DNA of 64,000 nt from Salarchaeum sp. JOR-1 (lineage in GTDB: Archaea; Halobacteriota; Halobacteria; Halobacteriales; Halobacteriaceae), in assembly GCF_007833275.1 (NCBI RefSeq), contig NZ_CP042241.1:1426001-1490000 (forward strand), read 5' to 3'. The position numbers were made by a program, and so were the translations under genes. Positions 54,449-63,078 of the stretch are shown here, piece by piece. The notes beneath the pieces are model-generated. The model saw only the letters and a list, made by a program, of their open reading frames with translations, was not told the DNA's origin and searched no databases. Position 1 is the first letter of the stretch; every line of letters starts with the position of its first letter.

Positions 54449-54955
54449 GTGCCATCGCTTCCGCTCGCCGACCTCGAAGCCCAGGTCGGCGACACGCACC
54501 GGACAGTCGAGGGGTTCAGTGTCGAACGGGGGAAGGTCGCGGAGTTCGCGCGCGCCGTCGGCGACCCCGACGACGTGTATCTGGACGAGCGGGCCGCGCG
54601 CGACGCGGGCCACGACGCGATTCCCGCGCCGCCGACGTTCGCCCGCACCTCCTTTTTCCCCCGGTACCGCCCGGACGGCATCGACCACACCCTCGGATTC
54701 GAGCTGGGGTTCGACCGCTCGCGGGTCGTCCACGGTGAGCAGCGCTACGAGTACGAGCGCCCGCTCTACGTCGGCGACACGCTCACCGGCGACACCACGC
54801 TCACGGAGGTCTACCAGCGCGAGGGGCGGGGCGGCGGAACGATGACGTTCGCAGTCCTCCGCACTGACTTCAGCGACGAGTCCGGCAGTCACGTGCTCTC
54901 CGACTACAACACCCGCATCGAGACCGGGCGGGCCATCCGGGGTGACGGAGAATGA
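54449..54955 (+). CDS. MaoC-like N-terminal dehydratase subunit (HadA-like)
   Basis: 168-residue hotdog protein of the FAS1-type dehydratase/MaoC-N group. Seen: the VGDTHRTVEGFSVERGKVAE opening, RAVGDPDDVYLDERAARDAG and a long helix region PAPPTFARTSFF. Its start is GTG at 54449; an in-frame extension to 54368 runs into the aldehyde dehydrogenase gene. It overlaps the next gene by four bases (ATGA). Such proteins pair with a catalytic partner, as mycobacterial HadA does with HadB. Confidence 0.8.
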   Translation: MPSLPLADLEAQVGDTHRTVEGFSVERGKVAEFARAVGDPDDVYLDERAARDAGHDAIPAPPTFARTSFFPRYRPDGIDHTLGFELGFDRSRVVHGEQRYEYERPLYVGDTLTGDTTLTEVYQREGRGGGTMTFAVLRTDFSDESGSHVLSDYNTRIETGRAIRGDGE

Positions 54956-55353
54956 CGGACTCGTTCGCGGTCGGTGATACGTTCGAGCGCGTCACGGAGG
55001 ACGTGTCCCGCGAGGACTTCGTGCGGTACGCGGGCGCGAGCGGCGACTTCAATCCGATTCACTACGACGACCCGCACGCCCGGGACGCGGGCTACCCGTC
55101 CGTGTTCGGACAGGGGATGTTCACCGCGGGCGTCGCGTCCGGTCTCGTCCGGGAGACGTTCGGGCTCGCGGGCCTCCGCGAGTACGACACGCGGTTCGTC
55201 GCGCAGGTGTGGCCGGGCGACACGCTCACGACGACGCTCGAAGTCACCGGCGTCGCCGAAACCGCGGACGGCACGCGCGTCGAGGCGGACCTCGTGGTGA
55301 CGAACGGCGACGGCAAGCGCGTCGTGGACGGCGGCGCGGTCGCGGTCGTGTAG
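54952..55353 (+). CDS. MaoC-like catalytic hydratase subunit (HadB-like)
   Basis: 133-residue hotdog protein. Seen: ASGDFNPIHYDDPHARDAGY, with the catalytic Asp/Asn and His of (R)-hydratases, and VFGQGMFTAGVASGL. It forms a heterodimer candidate with the preceding HadA-like protein; the overlapping reading frames point to equimolar synthesis. Predicted reaction is reversible hydration of a trans-2-enoyl-CoA to the (R)-3-hydroxyacyl-CoA. Confidence 0.88.
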   Translation: MTDSFAVGDTFERVTEDVSREDFVRYAGASGDFNPIHYDDPHARDAGYPSVFGQGMFTAGVASGLVRETFGLAGLREYDTRFVAQVWPGDTLTTTLEVTGVAETADGTRVEADLVVTNGDGKRVVDGGAVAVV

Positions 55354-55442
55354 TCCGCCGTGAGCGGACGCCCGCCTCCACCATCATACGTGAGACGCAA
55401 CCCAAAACCGATAAACGCGGGGCGCGCTGAACTCCGCGTATC

Positions 55443-56201
55443 GTGACGAACACGCAGCTCACGCTCGTCCAACTCGACAACTACGGCCCGTGGACCGTCA
55501 CCCCGAACCCCCGGCGAGAGGTCGACCTCCAGACCCTCCAGTCGCGGCTGTACGCCGACCTCTCCCAGCTGTTCGGCACGCGGGACGGCTACGTCTTCTT
55601 CACGCGCTTCGACAACATGGTCGCCGTGACGAACGGCGTCGACGCCGAAGACCACGCGCGCATCCAGGAGTCCATCCGGAACCGCTACCCGGTCACTATC
55701 AGCCTCTCCACCGCCGCCGCGGCCAGCCCCGCGGACGCGCTCGGCCACGCCACCGCCCGCCTCCAGGAGGAAGGGAGCGCGCAGGACGAAGACCGCACGG
55801 AAGCCCTGCTCGGCGCTCCCCTGGAGGACGACGAGCGCAGCGACGACGACGTGCAGATCGCGCACTTCGACGTGAACGACGCCACCGGCGAGTACACCGA
55901 CGAACTCGACGCCTACTCCACGTTCATCCACATCGAGCAAGCGTACGCCAGCCTCATGCGGCACATGCACGAAGAACACGACTCCCTCTCCTTCTTCGTC
56001 GGCGGCGACAACATCATCGCCGTCTGCCCCGCGATGGGCGAACCCGCGTACCGCGACGCCATCGACGCCGTCCGCGACGACACCGGCGTCGACCTCAAGG
56101 TCGGCGTCGCCCGCGGCGCCACCGCCCACGACGCCGGCATGGGCGCGAAACACGCCCTCGAAGTCTGCCGCGACGACGGCACCGTCGTCGAGTACGAATA
56201 G
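55443..56201 (+). CDS. gch3: GTP cyclohydrolase III
   Basis: 252-residue archaeal enzyme that hydrolyses GTP to formylaminopyrimidine nucleotide, the first step to riboflavin/F420. Seen: a duplicated cyclase-like fold, with QLTLVQLDNYGPWT at the start and FFVGGDNIIAVCPAMG in the second half, and metal residues in FTRFDNMVAV and GGDN. The start is GTG at 55443. Stand-alone, with no F420 or riboflavin genes beside it. Confidence 0.9.
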   Translation: MTNTQLTLVQLDNYGPWTVTPNPRREVDLQTLQSRLYADLSQLFGTRDGYVFFTRFDNMVAVTNGVDAEDHARIQESIRNRYPVTISLSTAAAASPADALGHATARLQEEGSAQDEDRTEALLGAPLEDDERSDDDVQIAHFDVNDATGEYTDELDAYSTFIHIEQAYASLMRHMHEEHDSLSFFVGGDNIIAVCPAMGEPAYRDAIDAVRDDTGVDLKVGVARGATAHDAGMGAKHALEVCRDDGTVVEYE

Positions 56202-56319
56202 GCCTCGCTCCTCGGAACGCCGAGCCCGCGAGCGACCGCGGGCCGGCCGCTACCCCCGTGTAGGCCAGCGCGCCTCCCGGTACTACTTTGACCTGCCCGC
56301 TCGACATATCACCTACCGG

Positions 56320-56859
56320 ATGGGAATCCAGTCCGCCGACCGTGGCCAACTCGGAATCGAGACCATCGTCGTCTTCGTCGCGATGGTTCTCGTCGCGGCG
56401 TTAGCCGCAGGTCTCCTCGTCAATACGGCAGGCGTCCTGCAACAGGCGTCCACGAGTACCGGCCAGGAGAGCCAATCGATGGTCACCGACCGGGTCTCCC
56501 TGGTCAGCATTGTCGGAAACGTCTCCGAGAGCGGGAACTACGTCGAGCACGTTCGAGTATTGATCGGGCTGTCTCCGGGTTCAGGAACGGTGAATCTCTC
56601 ACAAGCAGTAGTCTACACGAAAACGGACGAGTGGAGTCGGTGGACAGAGTTCAACAGCGACGACATTGTATTGGCGAGCGAAGACGAAGACTGCTACGCA
56701 CTTACAGAAGGCGAACTCTGCACCACGGGCTTCGATGGGCGTCTGGAACCCGGTGAAGAAATCACCATCAAAATCGTCACCGCCTCGGGAGCGGTCACGC
56801 ACGCCAGATTCGCGATTCCACAAGCCATTCAGGGCGAGGAAGCCGTCGTACTGCGCTAA
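56320..56859 (+). CDS. Archaellin/flagellin-like protein (orphan, 179 aa)
   Basis: 179-residue protein with a class III signal peptide: MGIQSADRG, cleavage after Gly9 by a preflagellin peptidase, then QLGIETIVVFVAMVLVAALA as the assembly helix. The mature part is beta-rich with N-glycosylation sequons at Asn67 and Asn92. It matches archaellins (FlaB/FlgA) at the N-terminus, but no archaellum assembly genes are nearby. From about 56500 to 56860 GC falls to around half, unlike its neighbours, which hints at acquisition or variable surface-protein evolution. It could be a pilin-like subunit. Confidence 0.82.
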   Translation: MGIQSADRGQLGIETIVVFVAMVLVAALAAGLLVNTAGVLQQASTSTGQESQSMVTDRVSLVSIVGNVSESGNYVEHVRVLIGLSPGSGTVNLSQAVVYTKTDEWSRWTEFNSDDIVLASEDEDCYALTEGELCTTGFDGRLEPGEEITIKIVTASGAVTHARFAIPQAIQGEEAVVLR

Positions 56860-57087
56860 CGCGCACTCCACATCTCCTACTCCGAAAAGCGCTCCGCGGC
56901 CACCGGGAGTTGATACCTCCCCGTCAACGTCTTCACCGTACAGTCCCAACGTCTCGTTTAGTGTGCCGGGTTCCAGTTCGGCTCGGTGTATCCGACGCGG
57001 CCCGCACGCGGGTCGGTTCGAGACGGGCCGACACCGACCGCGAGTGGATTCATTCGGGCGGACTCCCGGAACTCGGGGTGACTCGCC

Positions 57088-58320
57088 GTGACATTGGACG
57101 AATACGCACACGACGCGAGCACGACGCGCGAGAGTCGGGTAGTGCTTCACGTCGACATGGACTGCTTTTACGCGAGCTGTGAGCGCCGCCGGGAGCCCGA
57201 GCTTCGAGGCGAGCCGGTCGTGGTGGGGATGGGGTACGAGGACGGCGAGACGACGGGCGCCGTCGCGACCGCGTCCTACGAGGCGCGGGCGTACGGCGTG
57301 GAGAGCGCGCAAGCGATCACGAGCGCGCTCGACCGGCTCCCGCGGAAGGCCGCGAACCCCGGGGATCCGGACGCGGGCCACTATCGGCCCGTGGACATGG
57401 AGTACTACCAGTCGGTCGCGGACGAGGTGAAGGAGATCCTGCACGACCTCGGGGACACCGTTCGGGAGGTGTCCATCGACGAGGCGTACCTCGACATCAC
57501 GGAGCGGACGGCGTGGTCGGTCGCGGCGGGGTTCGGGCGGCACGTGAAACAGCGGATCGCGCGCGAGGTCGGGGTGCCGGCGTCCGTGGGCGTCGCGCCG
57601 AACATGAGCACGGCGAAGATCGCGAGCGACCACGACAAGCCCGACGGCCTCACCGTCGTCCCGCCGGACGACGTGAACGAGTTTCTCGCGCCGCTGGACG
57701 TGGCGCGGTTGCACGGCGTCGGGCCGGTGCGAGCGCGCGACCTGCGCGCGGAGGGCGTGCACACAATCGGCGACCTCGCCGAGACGCCGAAACACGAGGT
57801 GTCGGGCTGGTTCGGCGACCGCGGCCGCGAGCTTCACGAGCGCGCGAACGGCCGGGACGCGCGGCCGGTGGAGCCGCGCGGGAAGCCGAAGAGCCTGAGC
57901 CGGGAGTCGGCGTTCGACGGCGCGACCGACGACTTCGACCGGGTTCGGGAGCGAGCGGACGCGCTCGCGGAGGCGGTCGCGGAGCGCGCGACCCGGACGG
58001 ACGCGCTCTACCGAACCATCGGAATCAAGGTCGTGACGCCGCCGTTCGACGTGAACACGCGCGCGAAGAGCCTCCCCGGGCCGGTGGACGAACCAGCGCT
58101 CGTGCACGACGTGACGCGAGAGTTGCTCGCGGAGTTCGCGGACGAGGACGTCAGAAAGGTCGGCGTCCGCGTCTCCAACCTCTCCTTCTCCGACGCGGAT
58201 CAGGCGAAACTCGAGTCGTGGGCGGGGAGTTCGGAACCGCCGGGCGTCCGAGAACGGGAGTCCGACCCGGATACGGCGAACGGGATCGACGGTCAGGCGA
58301 GCCTGGGTGAGTTCGAGTGA
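57088..58320 (+). CDS. dinB: DNA polymerase IV (Y-family translesion polymerase)
   Basis: 410-residue Y-family polymerase that bypasses DNA lesions. Seen: catalytic Asp23 and neighbours in LHVDMDCFYAS, SIDEAYLD (Asp131, Glu132), palm-to-thumb LHGVGPVRARDL helix-hairpin-helix, and a C-terminal PCNA-binding PIP box QASLGEF (Gln403-Phe409). The start is GTG at 57088. Stop overlaps the next gene (GTGA). The 228-nt upstream gap holds no other gene. Confidence 0.93.
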   Translation: MTLDEYAHDASTTRESRVVLHVDMDCFYASCERRREPELRGEPVVVGMGYEDGETTGAVATASYEARAYGVESAQAITSALDRLPRKAANPGDPDAGHYRPVDMEYYQSVADEVKEILHDLGDTVREVSIDEAYLDITERTAWSVAAGFGRHVKQRIAREVGVPASVGVAPNMSTAKIASDHDKPDGLTVVPPDDVNEFLAPLDVARLHGVGPVRARDLRAEGVHTIGDLAETPKHEVSGWFGDRGRELHERANGRDARPVEPRGKPKSLSRESAFDGATDDFDRVRERADALAEAVAERATRTDALYRTIGIKVVTPPFDVNTRAKSLPGPVDEPALVHDVTRELLAEFADEDVRKVGVRVSNLSFSDADQAKLESWAGSSEPPGVRERESDPDTANGIDGQASLGEFE

Positions 58321-58589
58321 ACAAACTCCCGCGAGTATCGGAGGGCGAGTGGCAGCTAGACCGGCACACGCGCATCGTCGTCTACGAGGCCGAGGACGGA
58401 AACGAACTCCTCACCGTCTACGACTGCGCGGCCGCGCAGAAACCGCCGTCGGCGCAGGTGCGCGGAAACCTCGTCCGAATCGACGCCGACCACGCGCTTC
58501 GCCGCGCGCCGACCGGCTACCTGGTGGACATGCGGGAGAAAGCGGTGTTGGAGGCGCAGGCGGCGTCGCACTACGTGGTGCGCGCCTAG
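58317..58589 (+). CDS. Haloarchaeal protein of unknown function (90 aa) coupled to dinB
   Basis: 90-residue protein, GTG start at 58317 overlapping the dinB stop. Composition is that of a small beta-rich domain: [20 protein letters not shown], then [13 protein letters not shown] and [20 protein letters not shown]. One Cys, no metal motif, no membrane span. Not recognised. Translational coupling to dinB suggests a link with lesion bypass, untested. The stop shares CTAG with tpiA. Confidence 0.65.
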   Translation: MNKLPRVSEGEWQLDRHTRIVVYEAEDGNELLTVYDCAAAQKPPSAQVRGNLVRIDADHALRRAPTGYLVDMREKAVLEAQAASHYVVRA

Positions 58590-59227
58590 AGGTCGGTGAC
58601 GAGGTCGCGGAGCGCGGCCTCGGGGTCGTCGGCCTTCGCGACGCCTGACGCGAGGAGCACGCCCTCCGCGCCGAGGTCGCGCGCGGCGGTCACGTCGTCG
58701 CCGGTGGAGATGCCCGCGCCGCAGTAGACTGGCACGTCCCCGACCTCGCCCGCGGCGTCGACGGCGGCGCGCACCACGTCCGGGTCGGCCTGACTCACCG
58801 GCGTTCCCGTCCCGATGAGTTCCGGGGGTTCGACGGCGACCGCGTCCGGCGAGAGCTGGGCGGCCGCACCGACCTGCGCGGGGTTGTTCGCGCACACGAC
58901 GGTGTCGAGGTCGGCGCGCTCCGCGGCCGCGACCGCGTCGTCGATGTCCGCGAGGCGGAGGCGTTTCTCGCTGTGGTTCAGGAGCGTGCCCGCAGCACCC
59001 GCGGCGGCGGCGCGCTCCGCGAGCGTGCTTCCGGTGTGACTGCCGTGGTCGACTGGACTGACGTGCTGCGCCCACGTCTCCACGCCCGTCTCGGCGACCG
59101 CGCGCAGGTCGGCGGCCTGCGGTGCGACCGCGATTCGCGCACCAGTCTCCGCGGCGACCGCTTCGGCGGCCGTCCCGATTTCCACGGGATCACAGGGGTA
59201 GGCCTTCAGGTTCACGAGAACGAACAT
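58586..59227 (-). CDS. tpiA: Triosephosphate isomerase, archaeal type
   Basis: 213-residue enzyme interconverting dihydroxyacetone phosphate and glyceraldehyde 3-phosphate; shorter than bacterial forms, as is normal in archaea. Seen: Asn6/Lys8 in VNLKAY, catalytic His85 in LLNHSEKR, catalytic Glu133 in [10 protein letters not shown] and the phosphate loop [10 protein letters not shown]. Essential for glycolysis and gluconeogenesis. Downstream of the PRC-barrel gene on the minus strand. Confidence 0.95.
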   Translation of the reverse strand: MFVLVNLKAYPCDPVEIGTAAEAVAAETGARIAVAPQAADLRAVAETGVETWAQHVSPVDHGSHTGSTLAERAAAAGAAGTLLNHSEKRLRLADIDDAVAAAERADLDTVVCANNPAQVGAAAQLSPDAVAVEPPELIGTGTPVSQADPDVVRAAVDAAGEVGDVPVYCGAGISTGDDVTAARDLGAEGVLLASGVAKADDPEAALRDLVTDL

Positions 59228-59266
59228 GACCGAACGCGCGTCCCGGGGGAGAAAAGTCCTGTCGGA

Positions 59267-59557
59267 TTAAATCGCCAGTTCGGTCTCGTCCTCGGTTCCC
59301 TTCATGCGCTCGACGATGTCGTTCACGAGCACGATATCGCCGACGGCGCGAACCCACCGGTAGGGGATGATGACGCCCTTGTTCCCGGTCGCGTGATCCG
59401 TGAACAGGTCGCCGTTCAGCTGTCCGAGCGCGAGCCCGTTCACGACCTCTGCGTCGAGGTCGAGGCGGAGGTCTTCGATTTCACCGACGAACACACCGTT
59501 GTTGGAGTAGACCTCGCGGCCGACGAGGGTCGTGATCTCCTGCGGAGTCTCGTCCAT
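59267..59557 (-). CDS. PRC-barrel domain protein
   Basis: 96-residue PRC-barrel. Seen: LVGREVYSNNGVFVGEIEDL at the N-terminus and VIIPYRWVRAVGDIVLVND, the two strand sets of the barrel. In archaea such small PRC proteins bind RNA, ribosomal proteins or the cell-division apparatus (CdpB family); this one has the 90-100 residue length of that group. Cytoplasmic. Between tpiA and an aminotransferase gene, each with its own small gap. Confidence 0.85.
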   Translation of the reverse strand: MDETPQEITTLVGREVYSNNGVFVGEIEDLRLDLDAEVVNGLALGQLNGDLFTDHATGNKGVIIPYRWVRAVGDIVLVNDIVERMKGTEDETELAI

Positions 59558-59597
59558 GTCCCCGGCGATGCGTCCGCGGCCCTTAACTCTTGTAGGC

Positions 59598-60683
59598 TCA
59601 GCGGAAGCGGTCGAGCACGTCCCCGAACGTGTCGAGCGCGGCCGCCATCTCGTTCGGCGCGAGCCCGAGGCTCACGCGCACCCGTTCGCTATCGCCGAAG
59701 AACCGGCCGGGAACGACGAGCAGTCCGTTCTCCCACGCGCGCTCCGCGACCGCGTTCCCGTCCGCGTTCGCGGGGTCGAGGAACGCGAACGTGCTCCCGG
59801 GCGCGACCGACCCCGCGAGGTCGTCGCGCTCTGCGACGAACGACGAGAGCAATTCGGCGTTCTCCGCGAGCAGCGTCCGCGAGCGCTCGGCGAGCGGGTC
59901 TCGGTTGTGGAGCGCGCGCATCGCGAGCGTCCGGCTCGGCCCGGCGACGGCGCGGACGTGATGACTGACCGCCCGCGCGCGCTCCACGAACGCCTCGTCC
60001 GCGACGAGCCAGCCGATGCGGAGGTCGCCCAGTCCGAAGAACTTCGTCAGCGACCCCGTCACCGCGGCGTTCTCGAACTCCACTGCGCTCGGGCCGCCGA
60101 ACGGCCCGTCTTCCGCCTCGGGGAGGTAGGGCGCGTACACCTCGTCTACGAGCAGGCGTGCGCCGCCGTCCCGCGCGACCGTCGCGGTCTCGGCGAGCGT
60201 CTCCCGCGCCGCGAGCCGGCCCGACGGATTGTGGCGGTTCGTCACCGTCACCAGTGCGGTGTCGGGCGTGAGCGCCTTCCTGACCCGGCTCGGGGAGAGA
60301 GCGTCGTCCTCGTCGCGGCGGAACCGGTCGACGTGCGCGCCGAGCGCGCGCGGCGACGCCACCAGCGGTTCGTACCCCGGTTTCTCCACGAGCGCTCGCG
60401 GCCCGTCCGCGTCGCTGGCGTCGAGTGCGGCCGCCGCGGCGAGGAAGTTCGCCTGCGTCGCGCCGCCGGTCACGAGGACTTGCTCGGGTTCGACGCCGTA
60501 CTCGCCCGCAATCTGCATCTCCAGGCTCGCGCCCGTCGGCGGGTCGTCCAGGCCCTCCAGGGGCGCGGGGACGACTTCGCCGCCGCGGTCGCGGTCGCCG
60601 CGGAGGTCGCTCGTTCCGAGGTCGTACATCGCGACCTCCGGCCGGCCGGTCTTCCACGTCAGGTAGTCGATGTCGGGGAACAC
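59598..60683 (-). CDS. PLP-dependent aminotransferase, class I/II
   Basis: About 361-residue fold-type I aminotransferase. Seen: VTGGATQANFLAAAA near the N-terminus, NRHNPSGRL, LLVDEVYAPYLPE with the cofactor Asp, and the Schiff-base Lys in VTGSLTKFFGLGDLRIG. The GTG at 60683 (VFPDIDYLTW) is preferred because it matches haloarchaeal relatives; a GTG at 60737 would add 18 residues and overlap the neighbouring gene. The substrate is not clear. Confidence 0.85.
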   Translation of the reverse strand: MFPDIDYLTWKTGRPEVAMYDLGTSDLRGDRDRGGEVVPAPLEGLDDPPTGASLEMQIAGEYGVEPEQVLVTGGATQANFLAAAAALDASDADGPRALVEKPGYEPLVASPRALGAHVDRFRRDEDDALSPSRVRKALTPDTALVTVTNRHNPSGRLAARETLAETATVARDGGARLLVDEVYAPYLPEAEDGPFGGPSAVEFENAAVTGSLTKFFGLGDLRIGWLVADEAFVERARAVSHHVRAVAGPSRTLAMRALHNRDPLAERSRTLLAENAELLSSFVAERDDLAGSVAPGSTFAFLDPANADGNAVAERAWENGLLVVPGRFFGDSERVRVSLGLAPNEMAAALDTFGDVLDRFR

Positions 60684-60714
60684 ACCGGGCGTTCTCTCCG
60701 CGCGCTGATAGGCG

Positions 60715-61617
60715 TTACCGAACCCGGAACTCGGCACCCGAGGCGTCCAATACGAGCAGGGAGTGATACCGGAGGTAGGTCGTCACCGGCACCTGCACGG
60801 CGACGAGGAGGGCGAGTGCGACCAGCAGGGCGAGCACGCCCACCGCCGCCAGAACGGCGGTGGCGACGCCGGTGAGTGCGAGCCCGGAGAACGCGAGCGC
60901 CACGGGCACGGCGAACGCGCCCGCGACGATGCTCGTCAGGAGGCCGGCGAGCACGGTGAGCGTGAACCGCACCACCGCGTACACGACGAACTGCGGGAGC
61001 TCCGCGCGGAGCGTCGGCCAGAACGCCCGCCATCCCTCTATCACCTCGAGGTCGCGGTCCGCCATCAGCGGAACGACGAACGCCGTCGTCGCCGCGCTCG
61101 CTACGACCGCGCCGACCGCGACCACCGCGACGACTGGAACGAGGAAGACGCCGCCGAGCGCGAACACCACGGACTCCCGCGTGAGTGCGGCGAACAGGAA
61201 CGCCGCGACGACCGCGAGCGGGAGCAGTACCAGGACGCCGAGGGCCGCGCGGAACGCGAACAACCGCGTCCCCCACCCCAGCGACCGCTTGAACGGACCC
61301 CACAGGCGGACCGTGCGCGACCGGAGCGCGTGCACGAGCACGAATTCCAGCACCGACCCCAGCCAGAGGACGACGACTCCCAGGACGAGCGCCGCCCCGA
61401 CCACGAGCACCAGGCGGGGCAGGTACTCGAGTGCCCGCGGCCCCAGCCACGTCGGCGTGACGTTCACCGACAGCGACGGCGTCCGCGTCCCCACGGACCC
61501 GCCGGCGAACAGCGACACCACCGCGAGCCGCAGCCACACAGACACCGAGAACGGCATCAGGAGCGTCCGCGCCTCGTCCAGCGCGTCGTCCAGCAACTCC
61601 ACCGCGTAGTAGCTCAT
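60715..61617 (-). CDS. Polytopic membrane protein of unknown function
   Basis: 300-residue protein with about six hydrophobic segments separated by short loops, for example PRLVLVVGAALVLGVVVLWL and the VPVVAVVAVGAVVAS stretch. The N-terminus MSYYAVELLDDALDEAR is amphipathic and cytoplasmic-looking. It resembles haloarchaeal DUF4013-like integral membrane proteins, but this is by pattern only. Transport, lipid or stress roles are possible. Confidence 0.7.
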   Translation of the reverse strand: MSYYAVELLDDALDEARTLLMPFSVSVWLRLAVVSLFAGGSVGTRTPSLSVNVTPTWLGPRALEYLPRLVLVVGAALVLGVVVLWLGSVLEFVLVHALRSRTVRLWGPFKRSLGWGTRLFAFRAALGVLVLLPLAVVAAFLFAALTRESVVFALGGVFLVPVVAVVAVGAVVASAATTAFVVPLMADRDLEVIEGWRAFWPTLRAELPQFVVYAVVRFTLTVLAGLLTSIVAGAFAVPVALAFSGLALTGVATAVLAAVGVLALLVALALLVAVQVPVTTYLRYHSLLVLDASGAEFRVR

Positions 61618-61658
61618 ACTCCCCGTACTTTCCTCGCCGAAATAAAAGAGGCGGGCCG

Positions 61659-62969
61659 CTACTCCGTGACGGCGGCGTACGGGTCGAGAACGCCCTTACC
61701 GTAGTACGTCTTGTCCGCCGGATAGTCGCCGTCAGCGGTGCGTTCGAGCCGTCCACGCACCTGATTCGCGTTCAGTCCCGGGTCGGTACTCTTCACGAGC
61801 GCCGCCGCGCCCGCGACCTGCGGCGCGGCCATCGACGTCCCGGCGACCCAGGAGTACGTGTACTCCGCGCCCTGATACTCGCCGTCCGCGAACGTCGGAA
61901 GCGCGACTGTGTTCAGCACCATGTCGTAGTACCATCCGGCCGGCTGGGAGAGGTCGTAGTTCCCGCCGGGTGCGGCGATGTTAATGGCGTTCGTGCCGTA
62001 GTTCGTGTAGTTCGCCGGGGTGTCGTACGGGGACTCGAGTCCGGCCTCCCCGTGCGCGAACCCGATGGGGCCGGTGGCGCTGATGGAGAGGACGTTCGCC
62101 GCCTCGTTCGGGAGGCTGATGACGGGGCCGTCGTGCTGGAGGTCGGCGGCGTCGTTGCCGGCGGAGACGACGACGAGCGTGCCCTGGCGGCGCGCGTACG
62201 ACATCGTCTTGTTCACGACTTTCCCGTAGAACGACCCGAACCCGCGCCGGGAGACGGGGTACGCGCCGATGCTGAGGTTCGCGGCGTCACAGCCGATATT
62301 CGCGCTGTAGACGACGGCCGCGAGGATGTCCGCGAACGACGCGAGCGCGTCGGGCGAGAACACGCGGCAGTCGACGATCTCGGTGCCGGGCGCGGTGCCG
62401 ACGACGCCCGCGTCGTTCTGGTCGTTCGCGGCGACGATGCCGGCGACGTGCGTGCCGTGGTAGCCGCCGTACGGGCCGCCCGCCCCGTAGCCGTCTCCCG
62501 TGAAGTTCCGGGAGAGGTCCACGTTGACGGCGTGTTTGAGGTCGGGATGGCAGGCGGCGACGCCGGTGTCGACGATGGCGACGCGCGTCCCCTCCCCCCG
62601 CGTCACCTCGTGGGCCTCCGGGATGTTCTGCGTCTGCTTGTCCCACTGGAGCGGATACAGCGGTTCGTCGGTGGCTTCCTCGGCGTCCTCGGTCGTGATG
62701 GGGTCGGTCGGGAGGTCGAGTTCGTAGACGACGTCGGGCGCGTACTTCCCGAGGCGTTTCACCTCGCTCTCCGCGCCCTCGACGACGGCGAACCCGATCT
62801 CGCTGAGGTCGTGGACGACGGTGACGTCGCTCTTCTCCAGTTTCTTCCCCTTCGCCTTGACGATGAACCGTTCCGTCGATTCGGCGGCCGTGACGGTGGA
62901 TCCGACCGCGATGCCGCCGAGCGCTGCCCCGCTGAGCGTGAGGAACTCTCGCCTGGTATGTTCTACCAT
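61659..62969 (-). CDS. Secreted subtilisin-like serine protease (halolysin-like, Tat-exported)
   Basis: 436-residue S8 protease. Seen: Tat motif TRREFLTLSG, inhibitor-like propeptide (about 30-105), then Asp134 (AIVDTGVAAC), His171 (GYHGTHVAGI), oxyanion Asn (SAGNDAAD) and Ser379 (AGTSMAAP). Unlike several characterised halolysins it has no C-terminal extension. Twin-arginine export in folded form suits high salt. The ATG at 62969 lies about 28 nt after a TATA element. Confidence 0.93.
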   Translation of the reverse strand: MVEHTRREFLTLSGAALGGIAVGSTVTAAESTERFIVKAKGKKLEKSDVTVVHDLSEIGFAVVEGAESEVKRLGKYAPDVVYELDLPTDPITTEDAEEATDEPLYPLQWDKQTQNIPEAHEVTRGEGTRVAIVDTGVAACHPDLKHAVNVDLSRNFTGDGYGAGGPYGGYHGTHVAGIVAANDQNDAGVVGTAPGTEIVDCRVFSPDALASFADILAAVVYSANIGCDAANLSIGAYPVSRRGFGSFYGKVVNKTMSYARRQGTLVVVSAGNDAADLQHDGPVISLPNEAANVLSISATGPIGFAHGEAGLESPYDTPANYTNYGTNAINIAAPGGNYDLSQPAGWYYDMVLNTVALPTFADGEYQGAEYTYSWVAGTSMAAPQVAGAAALVKSTDPGLNANQVRGRLERTADGDYPADKTYYGKGVLDPYAAVTE

Positions 62970-62993
62970 CGTTCGTGATATTCACTCTCCAGG

Positions 62994-63000
62994 ACATATA
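62994..63000 (-). promoter_or_regulatory. TATA box of the subtilase gene
   Basis: TATATGT on the minus strand, 25-31 nt before the ATG at 62969, predicting a leaderless transcript. It lies in the 109-nt divergent region shared with the CNNM-type gene. Confidence 0.55.
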
Positions 63001-63078
63001 GTTTCCGACAACTCACCTCTCGTTTTTGGAGGGGAGCGGCCGGCCGTTTTCTGCCCGGTCGCGAACCACGCCCTGGCG

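Noticed and set aside
56990-57035. tRNA-like T-loop sequence (GGTTCGAGA with flanking complementary bases) upstream of dinB
   Set aside because: Only the T-loop-like string fits; no acceptor stem, D arm or anticodon arm of correct spacing can be drawn.
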